Shown here: positions 35,834 to 43,970 of the stretch, piece by piece
Layout: each line of letters opens with the position of its first letter
Position numbering within the stretch: position 1 is the stretch's first letter
NCBI GenBank assembly: GCA_041649635.1
Contig: JBAZMV010000005.1
Span: 1-64,000 of the forward strand
DNA length: 64,000 bases
From: Dehalococcoidia bacterium
GTDB taxonomy: Bacteria > Chloroflexota > Dehalococcoidia > E44-bin15
Direction: 5' to 3'
Position numbers and translations under genes: made by a program
The notes under the pieces: generated by a model
The model's input: only the letters and a program-made list of their open reading frames with translations
Told to the model about the DNA's origin: nothing
Databases searched by the model: none

Positions 35834-36235
35834 ATGTTACAGAAGCCTTTATTTGGCATGTTGGCAGCAGTATTGCTTGTTGGAATGCTCGCGATTACGG
35901 CATGCGGTAACGGCGGCAGCAACGGAGGAAACGTAACCCCGACCGCTACAATTCCCAGCGGAACCAGCACGCCGGCGGCCACTATTATCATTGAGAACAT
36001 CACTGTAACTTCATCGGTCGATGCCGGGCACACCCATGATGTTACCATCAGCGGGGCTGATATCGAAAACCCTCCGGCTGCGAACAAAACTATCAATACC
36101 ACCTATGACGACGGGCACAGGCATAACATTATGCTCACACCGCAGGATTATCAAACGTTAAAGGATGGCGGCGTGGTCACCGTTACTGATAGTCTATTCG
36201 GAAGTCATACTCATACCTATGTGATTAAGAAATAG
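35834..36235 (+). CDS. Histidine-rich lipoprotein, putative metal binding
   Basis: 133 residues. Signal peptide with lipobox ITAC (Cys about residue 24), a Thr/Pro/Gly-rich linker, then three HxH clusters: GHTHDV, GHRHNI and SHTHTY. This spacing suggests surface chelation of copper or another soft metal. GGAGG at 35821-35825 sets ATG 35834. The location, 22 bp after a small membrane gene that follows copA, supports a metal role, but that is an inference. Confidence 0.7.
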   Translation: MLQKPLFGMLAAVLLVGMLAITACGNGGSNGGNVTPTATIPSGTSTPAATIIIENITVTSSVDAGHTHDVTISGADIENPPAANKTINTTYDDGHRHNIMLTPQDYQTLKDGGVVTVTDSLFGSHTHTYVIKK

Positions 36236-36383
36236 AAGCGGTGAATGACGGCAGACGTTTCATAGTTCTCTTCCGTGGTCGATATGAGACATAAATCACA
36301 GATATCGGGTGTTCGTTCGCATTAATATTGATGGAGTATAAGGATGACATATCTATAGGAAGAAATTAAGGGGAGGTATAGAT

Positions 36384-36605
36384 ATGGCTGAGATTAAGGT
36401 GGATTGTCGTGGAGAAACATGCCCGGTACCACTGGTTGAAACCCGTAAGGCTCTGCGGAAAGCGCAGCAAGGCGACATCGTCGAGGTAATAGGCACTCAC
36501 CCTTCTTCGAAGAAAGAGATACCGATGGCGGTTAAGGCTTTGGGGCTGGAACTGGTCGAATTGAAGGATGAAGAAGGTTTCTGGCGCATTAGGATACGCA
36601 AGTAA
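36384..36605 (+). CDS. TusA-family sulfur carrier protein
   Basis: 73 residues. VDCRGETCPVPLVETRKAL has the Cys-Pro active site of TusA/SirA proteins, which carry persulfide sulfur. The length and fold are standard. First gene of a cluster with a DsrE-like protein, a cysteine desulfurase and an IscU fusion, which suggests it accepts sulfur from that desulfurase. Confidence 0.9.
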   Translation: MAEIKVDCRGETCPVPLVETRKALRKAQQGDIVEVIGTHPSSKKEIPMAVKALGLELVELKDEEGFWRIRIRK

Positions 36606-36615
36606 GGAGGAAGCC

Positions 36616-37035
36616 ATGTCTAATAAGGCTACGCTTATAGTTCATAGCGGCGACATGGATAAGGTCTATAGCGCGTTCATTATAGGCAACGGGGCGCTGG
36701 CCATGGGTATGGAGGTGTCGATGTTTTTTACTTTCTGGGGGCTGCAGCGGCTCAAGAAAGGCGGGCTTGAAAAAGGGCCTTTATCCAAGATGCATATGTT
36801 TGGATTAGGCAAATTGATGATTAAAAGGAAGATGAAACAGGCTAACGTTGCGTCTTTAGAGAGGCTGGCCGGGGATTTTAAGGAGCTTGGCGGCAAGATA
36901 CTGGCCTGCGATATGACTATGGATATCATGGGTGTAAAGAGGGAGGATCTGCGCGACGACCTGATATCGGATTACTGCGGCGTGGGAACTTATCTGGATG
37001 AGGCCAAAGATTCGACAATAACCCTGTTTATTTAG
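36616..37035 (+). CDS. DsrE/DrsE-like sulfur-transfer protein
   Basis: 139 residues. The Rossmann-like fold and FFTFWGLQRL, GGKILACDMTMDIMG features match the DsrE/F/H-like group related to peroxiredoxin-family YrkE. C about 97 could carry persulfide. ATG 36616 follows AAGGAGG. It sits between TusA and a cysteine desulfurase, as in sulfur-trafficking operons. Confidence 0.85.
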   Translation: MSNKATLIVHSGDMDKVYSAFIIGNGALAMGMEVSMFFTFWGLQRLKKGGLEKGPLSKMHMFGLGKLMIKRKMKQANVASLERLAGDFKELGGKILACDMTMDIMGVKREDLRDDLISDYCGVGTYLDEAKDSTITLFI

Positions 37036-37047
37036 CGGGAGGATGCC

Positions 37048-38223
37048 ATGCCTGAAAAGCAGATTTATCTCGACAATTCAGCGGCTACGCGTATGGACGA
37101 GCGCGTGCTCGATGCCATGGCCCCATATTTCTTCGATACTTATGCCGTGGCCACATCCGAGTTCGCGTACTCACAGGGCATCGAGGCCAGAGAAGCGCTT
37201 GACGGCGCGCGCGGCGTTCTTATTAAAGCTTTAAACGCCGGCCCCGAGGAGTTCATCTTTACTTCGGGAAGCGACGAATCGTCCAACATCGCGTTGAAGG
37301 GCGCGGCGTTGGCCCTGGGCGAAAAGAAGGGGAAACATATAATCGTTTCAAAAATCGAGGACTTTCCTGTGCTGAACAGCGCCAGGGCTCTTGAGCGACA
37401 GGGTTTTAAGGTGACTTACTTGAAAGTCGACAGCGAAGGACTTGTCGATATTGATGAGCTTAGAAATTCGATTACGGATAAGACCATACTCGTTTCGATA
37501 CAGCATGCCAATCAGGAGATCGGCACGATTCAAGATGCAGAAGCTATCGGAGGCATATGTCGTGAGAAGGGTGTGCTTTTTCACACCGATTCTACGCATA
37601 CGTTCGGTCGTGTGCCGCTGGATGTATCGAAAACGCCTGTCGATCTTGTCACTGTGTCGGCGCATACGATACACGGACCCAAGGGCATCGGAGGGCTGTA
37701 CGTAAGAAAAGGCACCAGGATAGGCAAGTGGATGGACGGCGGGTTTCAGGAGTTCGATCTTCGCGCGGGATTGGAGAATATCCCCGGGGCAGTAGGATTC
37801 GCCAGGGCGATGGAACTGGTAACACCCGAGGAAACCGTGAGGATTCGATCGATGCGCGATCGCATCATCGACCGCATACTTGCCGAGATACCGGATACGA
37901 CCCTGAACGGACACAGGAGCAGGAGACTGCCGCAAAACGCGAACATATCATTCCACTATATTGAGGGTGAATCGATAACGCTCCATCTTGACATGCACGG
38001 CATCGCGGTGAGCACGGGTTCCGCCTGTTTCAGCCGCTCGCTCGAGGGCAGCCATGTTATATATGGGATCGGCGGCGATCATGAAAGGGCGCACGGATCG
38101 ATCAGGTTTACCTTCGGGCGCTTCAACACAATTGACGAGATCGATGCGGTAGTTGAAGCGTTAGCTTCTATTGTGCGCGAGTTGAGGATAATCAGTCCGC
38201 TGGGCAAAGAGAAGGAGGGGTAA
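37048..38223 (+). CDS. Cysteine desulfurase (NifS/IscS family)
   Basis: 391 residues. IYLDNSAATRMDERVLDAM at the start, the PLP lysine in HTIHGPKGIGG and the active-site Cys in STGSACFSRS are present. It takes sulfur from cysteine as an enzyme persulfide. It starts 12 bp after the DsrE-like gene and stops one base before the IscU-fusion gene, so the four genes appear to form one unit. Confidence 0.94.
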   Translation: MPEKQIYLDNSAATRMDERVLDAMAPYFFDTYAVATSEFAYSQGIEAREALDGARGVLIKALNAGPEEFIFTSGSDESSNIALKGAALALGEKKGKHIIVSKIEDFPVLNSARALERQGFKVTYLKVDSEGLVDIDELRNSITDKTILVSIQHANQEIGTIQDAEAIGGICREKGVLFHTDSTHTFGRVPLDVSKTPVDLVTVSAHTIHGPKGIGGLYVRKGTRIGKWMDGGFQEFDLRAGLENIPGAVGFARAMELVTPEETVRIRSMRDRIIDRILAEIPDTTLNGHRSRRLPQNANISFHYIEGESITLHLDMHGIAVSTGSACFSRSLEGSHVIYGIGGDHERAHGSIRFTFGRFNTIDEIDAVVEALASIVRELRIISPLGKEKEG

Positions 38224-38224
38224 A

Positions 38225-38860
38225 ATGAAATTTCCATATAGCGAGACGGTCATGGAGCATTTCAAGCACCCGCGCAATGTTGGTAAGATCGAGGATGCCG
38301 ACGGCAAGTCTACCGAGGGCAGCCCGGCATGCGGTGACATGGTATCGGTATACATAAAGGTGGACGCAAAGACGCAGACTATAAGCGACGTTAAGTTCGA
38401 GTCCTACGGCTGCGCTTCTAATATAGCCACGGGCTCAATTATTACCGAGCTGGCTAAAGGCAAGACACTGGAGGAAGCCAAGAACATCACCTGGAAGCAG
38501 GCGTCTGAGGCCCTGGGCGGACTGCCCAAGATCAAGGCCCACTGCTCCGTACTGGCTGTTGAAGGTTTGCGTTCGGCTATACAGAACTACGAGGAGCGGC
38601 AGGGGCTGGTCAAGGACAAAAAACCCACTACGGTGGAGGTTGTGCAGAAACGGCTTAAGAAAGTGATGAATCCTCTGAGCGGATTGGACGTTGTACGTAC
38701 AAACCTGGTGCGCGGTATCGAAGTTAATGATGGAAAAGTGAGCATAACGATCGATTTGGCCTCCAACCATCAGTTCGCAAATTCAATAAGGGATGAGATC
38801 AAGGAAAAGATAGAGACGCTATGGGATGTTAAGGAAGTGGCAATAGAATTCACGGACTAG
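38225..38860 (+). CDS. IscU scaffold fused to a MIP18/DUF59-like domain
   Basis: 211 residues. The N-terminal IscU half (1-125) has the three scaffold cysteines in SPACGD, YGCASN and AHCSVL, plus the Asp of CGD. From about 138 a second domain (VVQKRLKKVMNPLSGLD ... VKEVAIEFT) resembles MIP18/PaaD-type proteins. The two functions, Fe-S assembly and delivery, are usually separate. Directly follows the desulfurase. Confidence 0.88.
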   Translation: MKFPYSETVMEHFKHPRNVGKIEDADGKSTEGSPACGDMVSVYIKVDAKTQTISDVKFESYGCASNIATGSIITELAKGKTLEEAKNITWKQASEALGGLPKIKAHCSVLAVEGLRSAIQNYEERQGLVKDKKPTTVEVVQKRLKKVMNPLSGLDVVRTNLVRGIEVNDGKVSITIDLASNHQFANSIRDEIKEKIETLWDVKEVAIEFTD

Positions 38861-38941
38861 CGCTTCTCAAGTCGAATCATGTGAACAGGCTCACCGGCAA
38901 GCAGCGTTCTCGGTATATCGCAATGCGGAAGGAAGAATGAC

Positions 38942-40663
38942 ATGTCTGTAGATGTAAATTTCATGATAGGCGGCGAGGCGGGGCAGGGGGTCCAGTCTGT
39001 AGGATTCCTCTTAGCCAAAGCCCTGGTCAGATGCGGATACCATATTTTTGCCGACCAGGATTATGAATCGCGTGTCAGGGGCGGCCATAATTTCTTCCGG
39101 GTCAGAGCCAAGGACTCGCCGGTCTATGCTATATCTGTGCCGATAGATATCCTGGTGGCTCTGGATAGGGATACTGTGGATATTCATCGCACAGAATTAA
39201 CCCGGGGTGGCGTCATAATCTACGATGGAGAGAAGATAAAGGACCTCGTTGGTGATAGTGCAACCTTCGGTGTGCCGTTAAGCAGTATCGCCAAGGAAAC
39301 GACAGGCAATGCGCAGGCATTGAATACCGTGGCTCTCGGCGTAATCTTCGGTTTGATACAGTGCGATATTAGTCTCCTGGTAAAAGTTGTCCAAGAGTAT
39401 TTCGGTGCAGGCAAGGTTGGCGAAGACAACACGAAGGCGGTCAGGGCAGGCTATGATTATGCCCTTCAGAGCTACAGTGGCGATTTTAAACAGCGCCTGA
39501 GTCCGATCGAATTCAAGCAGCGCATGCTTATAAACGGTAACGAGGCTATAGCGCTGGGAGCCATTGCTGCGGGATGCAAATTCGTGTCGGGTTACCCCAT
39601 GACCCCTACTACTCCCATTATTGAATACATGGCTGCCAAATCCAGGGAATTCGACTTTGTAGTGTTGCAGCCTGAGGATGAGATAGCGGCCGTGAACGCT
39701 GTCATCGGGGCCTCCTATGCCGGCGCTCGCGCGATGACGGCCACCTCCGGTGGAGGGTTCTGCCTCATGGTGGAGGGATTGAGCCTTGCCGGCATGACGG
39801 AGACGCCGATAGTTGTTGTGCTGGGGCAGCGCCCCGGCCCCGCCATCGGTTTGCCCACAAGGACGGAACAGGGTGAACTGGAGTTTGCCATACATGCCGG
39901 GCACGGGGATTATCCCAAGGCAGTTCTGTCTCCGTCAACCATAGAGGATGCGTTCTGGCTCACCGTCAAGGCCTTCAATCTGGCTGATAAATATCAACTG
40001 CCGGTGATACTTATCACGGATCATCATCTGGCCAGTTCCTACTTCACCGCGGATAAGTTCGATCTATCGCAGGTAGTGATCGACCGCGGAACCCTGCTCT
40101 CGATAGGCGATAACGCCTCCGGGCCCGAATACAAAAGGTACGAACTTACAGATTCAGGCATATCGCCCAGGGCTTTCCCGATGCAGCAGGAAGGGGTCCT
40201 GGTTGTGGCCGACTCCGATGAGCACGACGAGGAAGGACATATAATCGAGGATGCCGGGACGCGGAATAACATGATGCGTAAGCGGATGAAGAAGCTCACC
40301 GGCATGAGGAAAGAGATGTCGCCGCCGCGGCTCGACGGCCCGCCAAAGGCGGATATAACACTTGCAGGCTGGGGAAGCACATACTATGCCATCCGTGAAG
40401 CTGCCGACATATTGGTTCGCGAAGGTGTCAGTGTAAACTCTATTCATTTCAGCGATCTCTGGCCGTTCCCTGCGGATGATGTCGCTGGGGTCCTGTCCGG
40501 CGCAGGTAAGATATATGTCGTCGAGAGCAACGCCTCGGGCCAGCTCTCACGCCTCATTCAGGCGGAGACATGCATAAAAGTAAGCGACAGGATACTAAAA
40601 TACGACGGGCGTCCGTTTACTCCTTCGGATATCGCGCAAGAAATAATGAAGAGGAATAAATAA
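38942..40663 (+). CDS. korA: 2-oxoacid:ferredoxin oxidoreductase, fused gamma-alpha subunit
   Basis: 573 residues. The gamma domain (1-175) has GGEAGQGVQSVGFLLAKAL and RVRGGHNFFRVR. The alpha domain has GNEAIALGAIAAGCKF, GYPMTPTTP and ATSGGGFCLMVEG. With the beta subunit it oxidatively decarboxylates a 2-oxoacid (2-oxoglutarate-type by layout) to the acyl-CoA and reduces ferredoxin; the reverse reaction is possible. ATG 38942 follows GGAAGGAAG. Stops one base before korB. Confidence 0.92.
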   Translation: MSVDVNFMIGGEAGQGVQSVGFLLAKALVRCGYHIFADQDYESRVRGGHNFFRVRAKDSPVYAISVPIDILVALDRDTVDIHRTELTRGGVIIYDGEKIKDLVGDSATFGVPLSSIAKETTGNAQALNTVALGVIFGLIQCDISLLVKVVQEYFGAGKVGEDNTKAVRAGYDYALQSYSGDFKQRLSPIEFKQRMLINGNEAIALGAIAAGCKFVSGYPMTPTTPIIEYMAAKSREFDFVVLQPEDEIAAVNAVIGASYAGARAMTATSGGGFCLMVEGLSLAGMTETPIVVVLGQRPGPAIGLPTRTEQGELEFAIHAGHGDYPKAVLSPSTIEDAFWLTVKAFNLADKYQLPVILITDHHLASSYFTADKFDLSQVVIDRGTLLSIGDNASGPEYKRYELTDSGISPRAFPMQQEGVLVVADSDEHDEEGHIIEDAGTRNNMMRKRMKKLTGMRKEMSPPRLDGPPKADITLAGWGSTYYAIREAADILVREGVSVNSIHFSDLWPFPADDVAGVLSGAGKIYVVESNASGQLSRLIQAETCIKVSDRILKYDGRPFTPSDIAQEIMKRNK

Positions 40664-40664
40664 T

Positions 40665-41516
40665 ATGGTTACGATAAATGATTACGCCGGAGGCAAACCT
40701 GCGTGGTGTCCCGGTTGTGGCGATTTCAGCATCCTGGCTGCGGTTAAGAAAGCGCTTGTTGATTTACAGCTTGAGCCATACAAAGTGCTTATGGTCTCAG
40801 GTATCGGTCAGGCGGGAAAGCTGCCTCACTACACAAAATGTAACGTATTTAATGGTCTTCACGGCAGGCCGGTTCCGGCGGCTATTGGGGCTAAGATAGC
40901 CAATACGGAGCTGACGGTAATCGCCATCAGCGGTGACGGCGACGGATATGGCGAAGGCGGGAATCACTGGATCCACGCCATGCGCCGCAATCATGATATA
41001 ACCTATCTCGTGCACAACAACCAGGTTTACGGCTTAACCAAGGGGCAGGCTTCACCTACGAGCGACCCGGGATCCGTCACCAAGACCACGCCGGACGGAT
41101 CACCGACGCCCGTGTACCCCATCGCTCTGGCCCTGGCTGCCGGGGCCGGCTTCATCGCGCGCGGTTTCGCGGGGGATATAGAACATCTCGCCAATACGAT
41201 CAAGACTGGAATATTGCATAAGGGTTTTGCGTTTATCGATATACTGCAACCGTGTCCTACATTCAATAAGAAGAATACCTATGCATGGTATCGGGAAAGG
41301 GTGTATAAGCTGGACGAAACGGGCTATGACTCAGGCAATGAGATGTCGGCGTTTGAAAAAGCCAGGGAGTGGGGCGATCGCATACCTATCGGCGTGATCT
41401 ATCGAAAAGAAACAGCCGGTTTTGAGGAGCAGGTGCCGGCTTTAAAGAGGGGACCGCTCGTAAAACATGTACTTGACCCTTTACAGATAGAACGCCTGTT
41501 GAGTGAATTCATGTAG
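40665..41516 (+). CDS. korB: 2-oxoacid:ferredoxin oxidoreductase beta subunit
   Basis: 283 residues. It holds thiamine diphosphate and the Fe-S cluster: WCPGCGDFSIL, a Cys in HYTKCNVF and one in QPCPTFN are the probable cluster ligands; ISGDGDGYGEGGNH and NNQVYGLTKGQASPT form the TPP site. No separate delta ferredoxin subunit; a small ferredoxin gene follows 17 bp later. Confidence 0.94.
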   Translation: MVTINDYAGGKPAWCPGCGDFSILAAVKKALVDLQLEPYKVLMVSGIGQAGKLPHYTKCNVFNGLHGRPVPAAIGAKIANTELTVIAISGDGDGYGEGGNHWIHAMRRNHDITYLVHNNQVYGLTKGQASPTSDPGSVTKTTPDGSPTPVYPIALALAAGAGFIARGFAGDIEHLANTIKTGILHKGFAFIDILQPCPTFNKKNTYAWYRERVYKLDETGYDSGNEMSAFEKAREWGDRIPIGVIYRKETAGFEEQVPALKRGPLVKHVLDPLQIERLLSEFM

Positions 41517-41533
41517 GCTTTGGGAGGTATAAG

Positions 41534-41743
41534 TTGAAAGTGGCAGTGGATAGAGACTTATGCATAAGTTTAGGCAACTGTGCGGCTATTGCGCCGACGG
41601 CATTCGATCTTGATGATGACGGAAAGGTTGTGATTCTTGATCCTTCATCGGTTGACGAACAAACCCTGCTGGCGGCAGCTCAAAGCTGTGCGGTGAAGGC
41701 TATCACCATTTCGGATGACAAAGGCAATCAACTGTATCCCTAG
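41534..41743 (+). CDS. Three-cysteine ferredoxin
   Basis: 69 residues. The cysteines lie in DLCISLGNC and QSCAVKAI, three in all, as in [3Fe-4S] P450-type ferredoxins, where a fourth position is replaced. TTG 41534 follows GGGAGG by six bases. Position next to KorAB suggests electron transfer from or to that enzyme. Confidence 0.85.
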   Translation: MKVAVDRDLCISLGNCAAIAPTAFDLDDDGKVVILDPSSVDEQTLLAAAQSCAVKAITISDDKGNQLYP

Positions 41744-41790
41744 GATGGAAGACTCGGGTTGAATCAGGATGATGGGAATGGAGGATAGCG

Positions 41791-42408
41791 ATTAAGATCA
41801 AGATCATTTTCTACAGCATGTTCGGGCATGTCTATAAAATGGCCGAGGCGGTGGCTCAGGGCGCCCGCGAGGTGGAAGGCGCTGATGTCGAGCTGCTTCA
41901 GGTGTCCGAGCTGGTGCCTGATGCCGCGCTGGAGAAATCAGGAGCAAATAAAGCGCGACAAGCATTTGCTCATATACCCATCGCTAAGCCAGCTGATTTG
42001 ACTGACGCTGATGCTGTTATCTTCGGTACCCCGACGCGGTTTGGCAATATGTGCGCCCAGATGCGCAATTTTCTGGACCAGACGGGCGGATTATGGGCTA
42101 AAAACGCCCTGGTCGGCAAGGTGGGCAGTGTTTTCACGTCGAGCGCTACACAGCATGGCGGCCAGGAAACGACCATCACCAGCTTTCATACCACGCTGCT
42201 CCACCACGGGATGATCATTGTAGGATTGCCTTATTCGGAACAACGACAGACCACGATGAGCGAGATCACTGGCGGGAGCCCCTATGGCGCCGGCACGATC
42301 GCGGGCGGCGATGGAAGCCGCATGCCGAGCGAGAATGAGCTGGCCATGGCGCGTTTTCAGGGCCGCCACGTTGCCACTATTGCTAAAAAGCTGTCTGCGG
42401 GTACGTAA
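41791..42408 (+). CDS. WrbA-like flavodoxin-fold NAD(P)H:quinone oxidoreductase, probable ATT start
   Basis: 205 residues if it begins at ATT 41791. From there the sequence reads [17 protein letters not shown], the first beta strand and FMN phosphate loop that every WrbA has. An ATG at 41818 would remove them. GGAGG at 41780-41784 is placed six bases before the ATT, and no ATG, GTG or TTG lies in frame before a TGA at 41770. [24 protein letters not shown] (split) is diagnostic of the family. It probably reduces quinones with two electrons. Confidence 0.85.
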   Translation: MKIKIIFYSMFGHVYKMAEAVAQGAREVEGADVELLQVSELVPDAALEKSGANKARQAFAHIPIAKPADLTDADAVIFGTPTRFGNMCAQMRNFLDQTGGLWAKNALVGKVGSVFTSSATQHGGQETTITSFHTTLLHHGMIIVGLPYSEQRQTTMSEITGGSPYGAGTIAGGDGSRMPSENELAMARFQGRHVATIAKKLSAGT

Positions 42409-42533
42409 TCTATGTGAGATAACAAAGCTTGCCGCTTCTACACTTGCGGTGACGGGCTCGATAACGAGCAATAGTGTCTGAATCAGGAGTTTTTCTTCTG
42501 GAACATCGCTTCGAATTTGAAAAGGACGTTTCG

Positions 42534-42977
42534 TTAGAGCGGTTCAAGTAGCGAGAACCCCGACTTTTTGTCCTTGATTCGAGCTGCTTTGGCGCCGATG
42601 ATCTCGTATATTATCGCTTCGCCTACCAGCCAGGTGGTCACGCCAGGGCGCACACATCCGGTCATCGATTGCCCCGATCGTCCCAGCGAGGCGTGCATGT
42701 GCAGCACCGGCATTCCGCTTTCGTCCGGCGCTATGACGCCGACGCCGGCGACCTCGTGCGCCCCGTCGATGGGGAGGAGCATGGGCTCGGGGGGCATCGC
42801 ATCCGAGCGGCGCGGGCCGACTACGATCTGCCCTTCGCCGATGCCGCCGACCAGTATCACATGACCCATCGTCACTTTATTTTTCTTGGCGAACTTCTCG
42901 ATGCATTCTGGGATTACATCGCCATCTTCAAGACGAATAATAAAGACACGGCCTATCTTACCCTCGCACGATTTCAT
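42534..42977 (-). CDS. PPC/DUF296-domain protein
   Basis: 147 residues. VTMGHVILVGGIGEGQIVVG and LHMHASLG are typical of the PPC domain found in plant AT-hook proteins and in single-domain bacterial forms, where two histidines may bind metal. No AT-hook is present. ATG 42977 follows GGGGGAG. Divergent from heliorhodopsin with about 145 bp between them. Confidence 0.8.
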   Translation of the reverse strand: MKSCEGKIGRVFIIRLEDGDVIPECIEKFAKKNKVTMGHVILVGGIGEGQIVVGPRRSDAMPPEPMLLPIDGAHEVAGVGVIAPDESGMPVLHMHASLGRSGQSMTGCVRPGVTTWLVGEAIIYEIIGAKAARIKDKKSGFSLLEPL

Positions 42978-43059
42978 GGCTCCCCCTTTCGCGATGCCGG
43001 TTTGCAAGACATTCAATATACAATATGGAATGATTTGTATCAAGATTCGAATTGTGATA

Positions 43060-43088
43060 TTGACAAATACAGCACGATATTTCATACT
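43060..43088 (+). promoter_or_regulatory. Promoter of the heliorhodopsin gene
   Basis: TTGACA (43060-43065), a 17-bp spacer and CATACT (43083-43088). The -10 is weak. The ribosome binding site GGAGG follows at 43112-43116. Confidence 0.55.
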
Positions 43089-43122
43089 TCCAGAACTCTC
43101 ATATATATGAAGGAGGTGCATG

Positions 43123-43896
43123 ATGCCTGGTGTAGTTAAATTCAAGCGACTACGTATCTTTAATATCGTAATGTGTGTCCTTCATCTAGCTCAGGCTATA
43201 GCTGTGCTTATCTTAAGCGAGGGCTATTCGGTGACCGGCACCACCTCGTTTCTAACATGGAACGAGGCTGCAGGTAGTCCAGTTGCGACAACGAAGAATC
43301 TTATTGATTTCCCCATAGGCCCGATGGTGGCCGCCTTCCTGCTTATTTCATGTGTGGCGCACTTCATCATGGCTTCACCGAATTATTATCCCCGGTACGT
43401 GCGCAACCTGAAAAAGGGCATCAATTATCTCAGGTGGTATGAATATTCTCTCAGCGCTTCGTTGATGGTGGTGCTCATTGGTATGCTTTGCGGCATATTC
43501 GATGTGCCGACTATGATCCTGCTCTTCGGGCTCACCGCTGCGATGAACCTATTCGGTCTCGAGATGGAACTGCGCAACCAGGGAGCGGATAAGGTCGATT
43601 GGACCCCGTTCACATTAGGCTGCATAGTCGGCATCATACCCTGGATCGTGATGGCGTGGTATTTCTTTGCGGCGTTGTCCAACTCGTCGGATGCCGTTCC
43701 TACTTTCGTTTATTTCATTCTCGGCATCCTGTTCGTCTTCTTCTTCAGCTTCGCCTTGAACATGTGGCTCCAGTACAAGAAGGTCGGTCCGTGGAAGAAC
43801 TATCTTTTCGGCGAGCGCGTTTATATGATACTGAGCCTGACGGCCAAATCGGCGCTGGCGTGGCAGGTGTTCGCGGGAACGCTGCGGGGCTTTTAA
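43123..43896 (+). CDS. Heliorhodopsin
   Basis: 257 residues, seven hydrophobic helices. Helix 7 has SLTAKSALAWQ, with Lys242 the expected retinal Schiff-base residue. Helix 3 has RWYEYSLS with Glu107 as counterion. His21 and His80 match the two conserved histidines reported for heliorhodopsin 48C12 (H23, H80; E107, K241). The N-terminus is inside in this family, opposite to other rhodopsins. GGAGG at 43112-43116 favours the second ATG (43123). The role is undetermined in the literature that I know; signalling has been proposed. No carotenoid cleavage gene (Blh/Brp) is in this window. The large sensor kinase starts 74 bp later on the same strand. Confidence 0.9.
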   Translation: MPGVVKFKRLRIFNIVMCVLHLAQAIAVLILSEGYSVTGTTSFLTWNEAAGSPVATTKNLIDFPIGPMVAAFLLISCVAHFIMASPNYYPRYVRNLKKGINYLRWYEYSLSASLMVVLIGMLCGIFDVPTMILLFGLTAAMNLFGLEMELRNQGADKVDWTPFTLGCIVGIIPWIVMAWYFFAALSNSSDAVPTFVYFILGILFVFFFSFALNMWLQYKKVGPWKNYLFGERVYMILSLTAKSALAWQVFAGTLRGF

Positions 43897-43970
43897 AGCG
43901 TTTCCCTTTTCAATTTTCAGGATGTGTCGGCTTTGTGAGATAGAGTCGGTATGTGTATGGAGGCGGCTCT

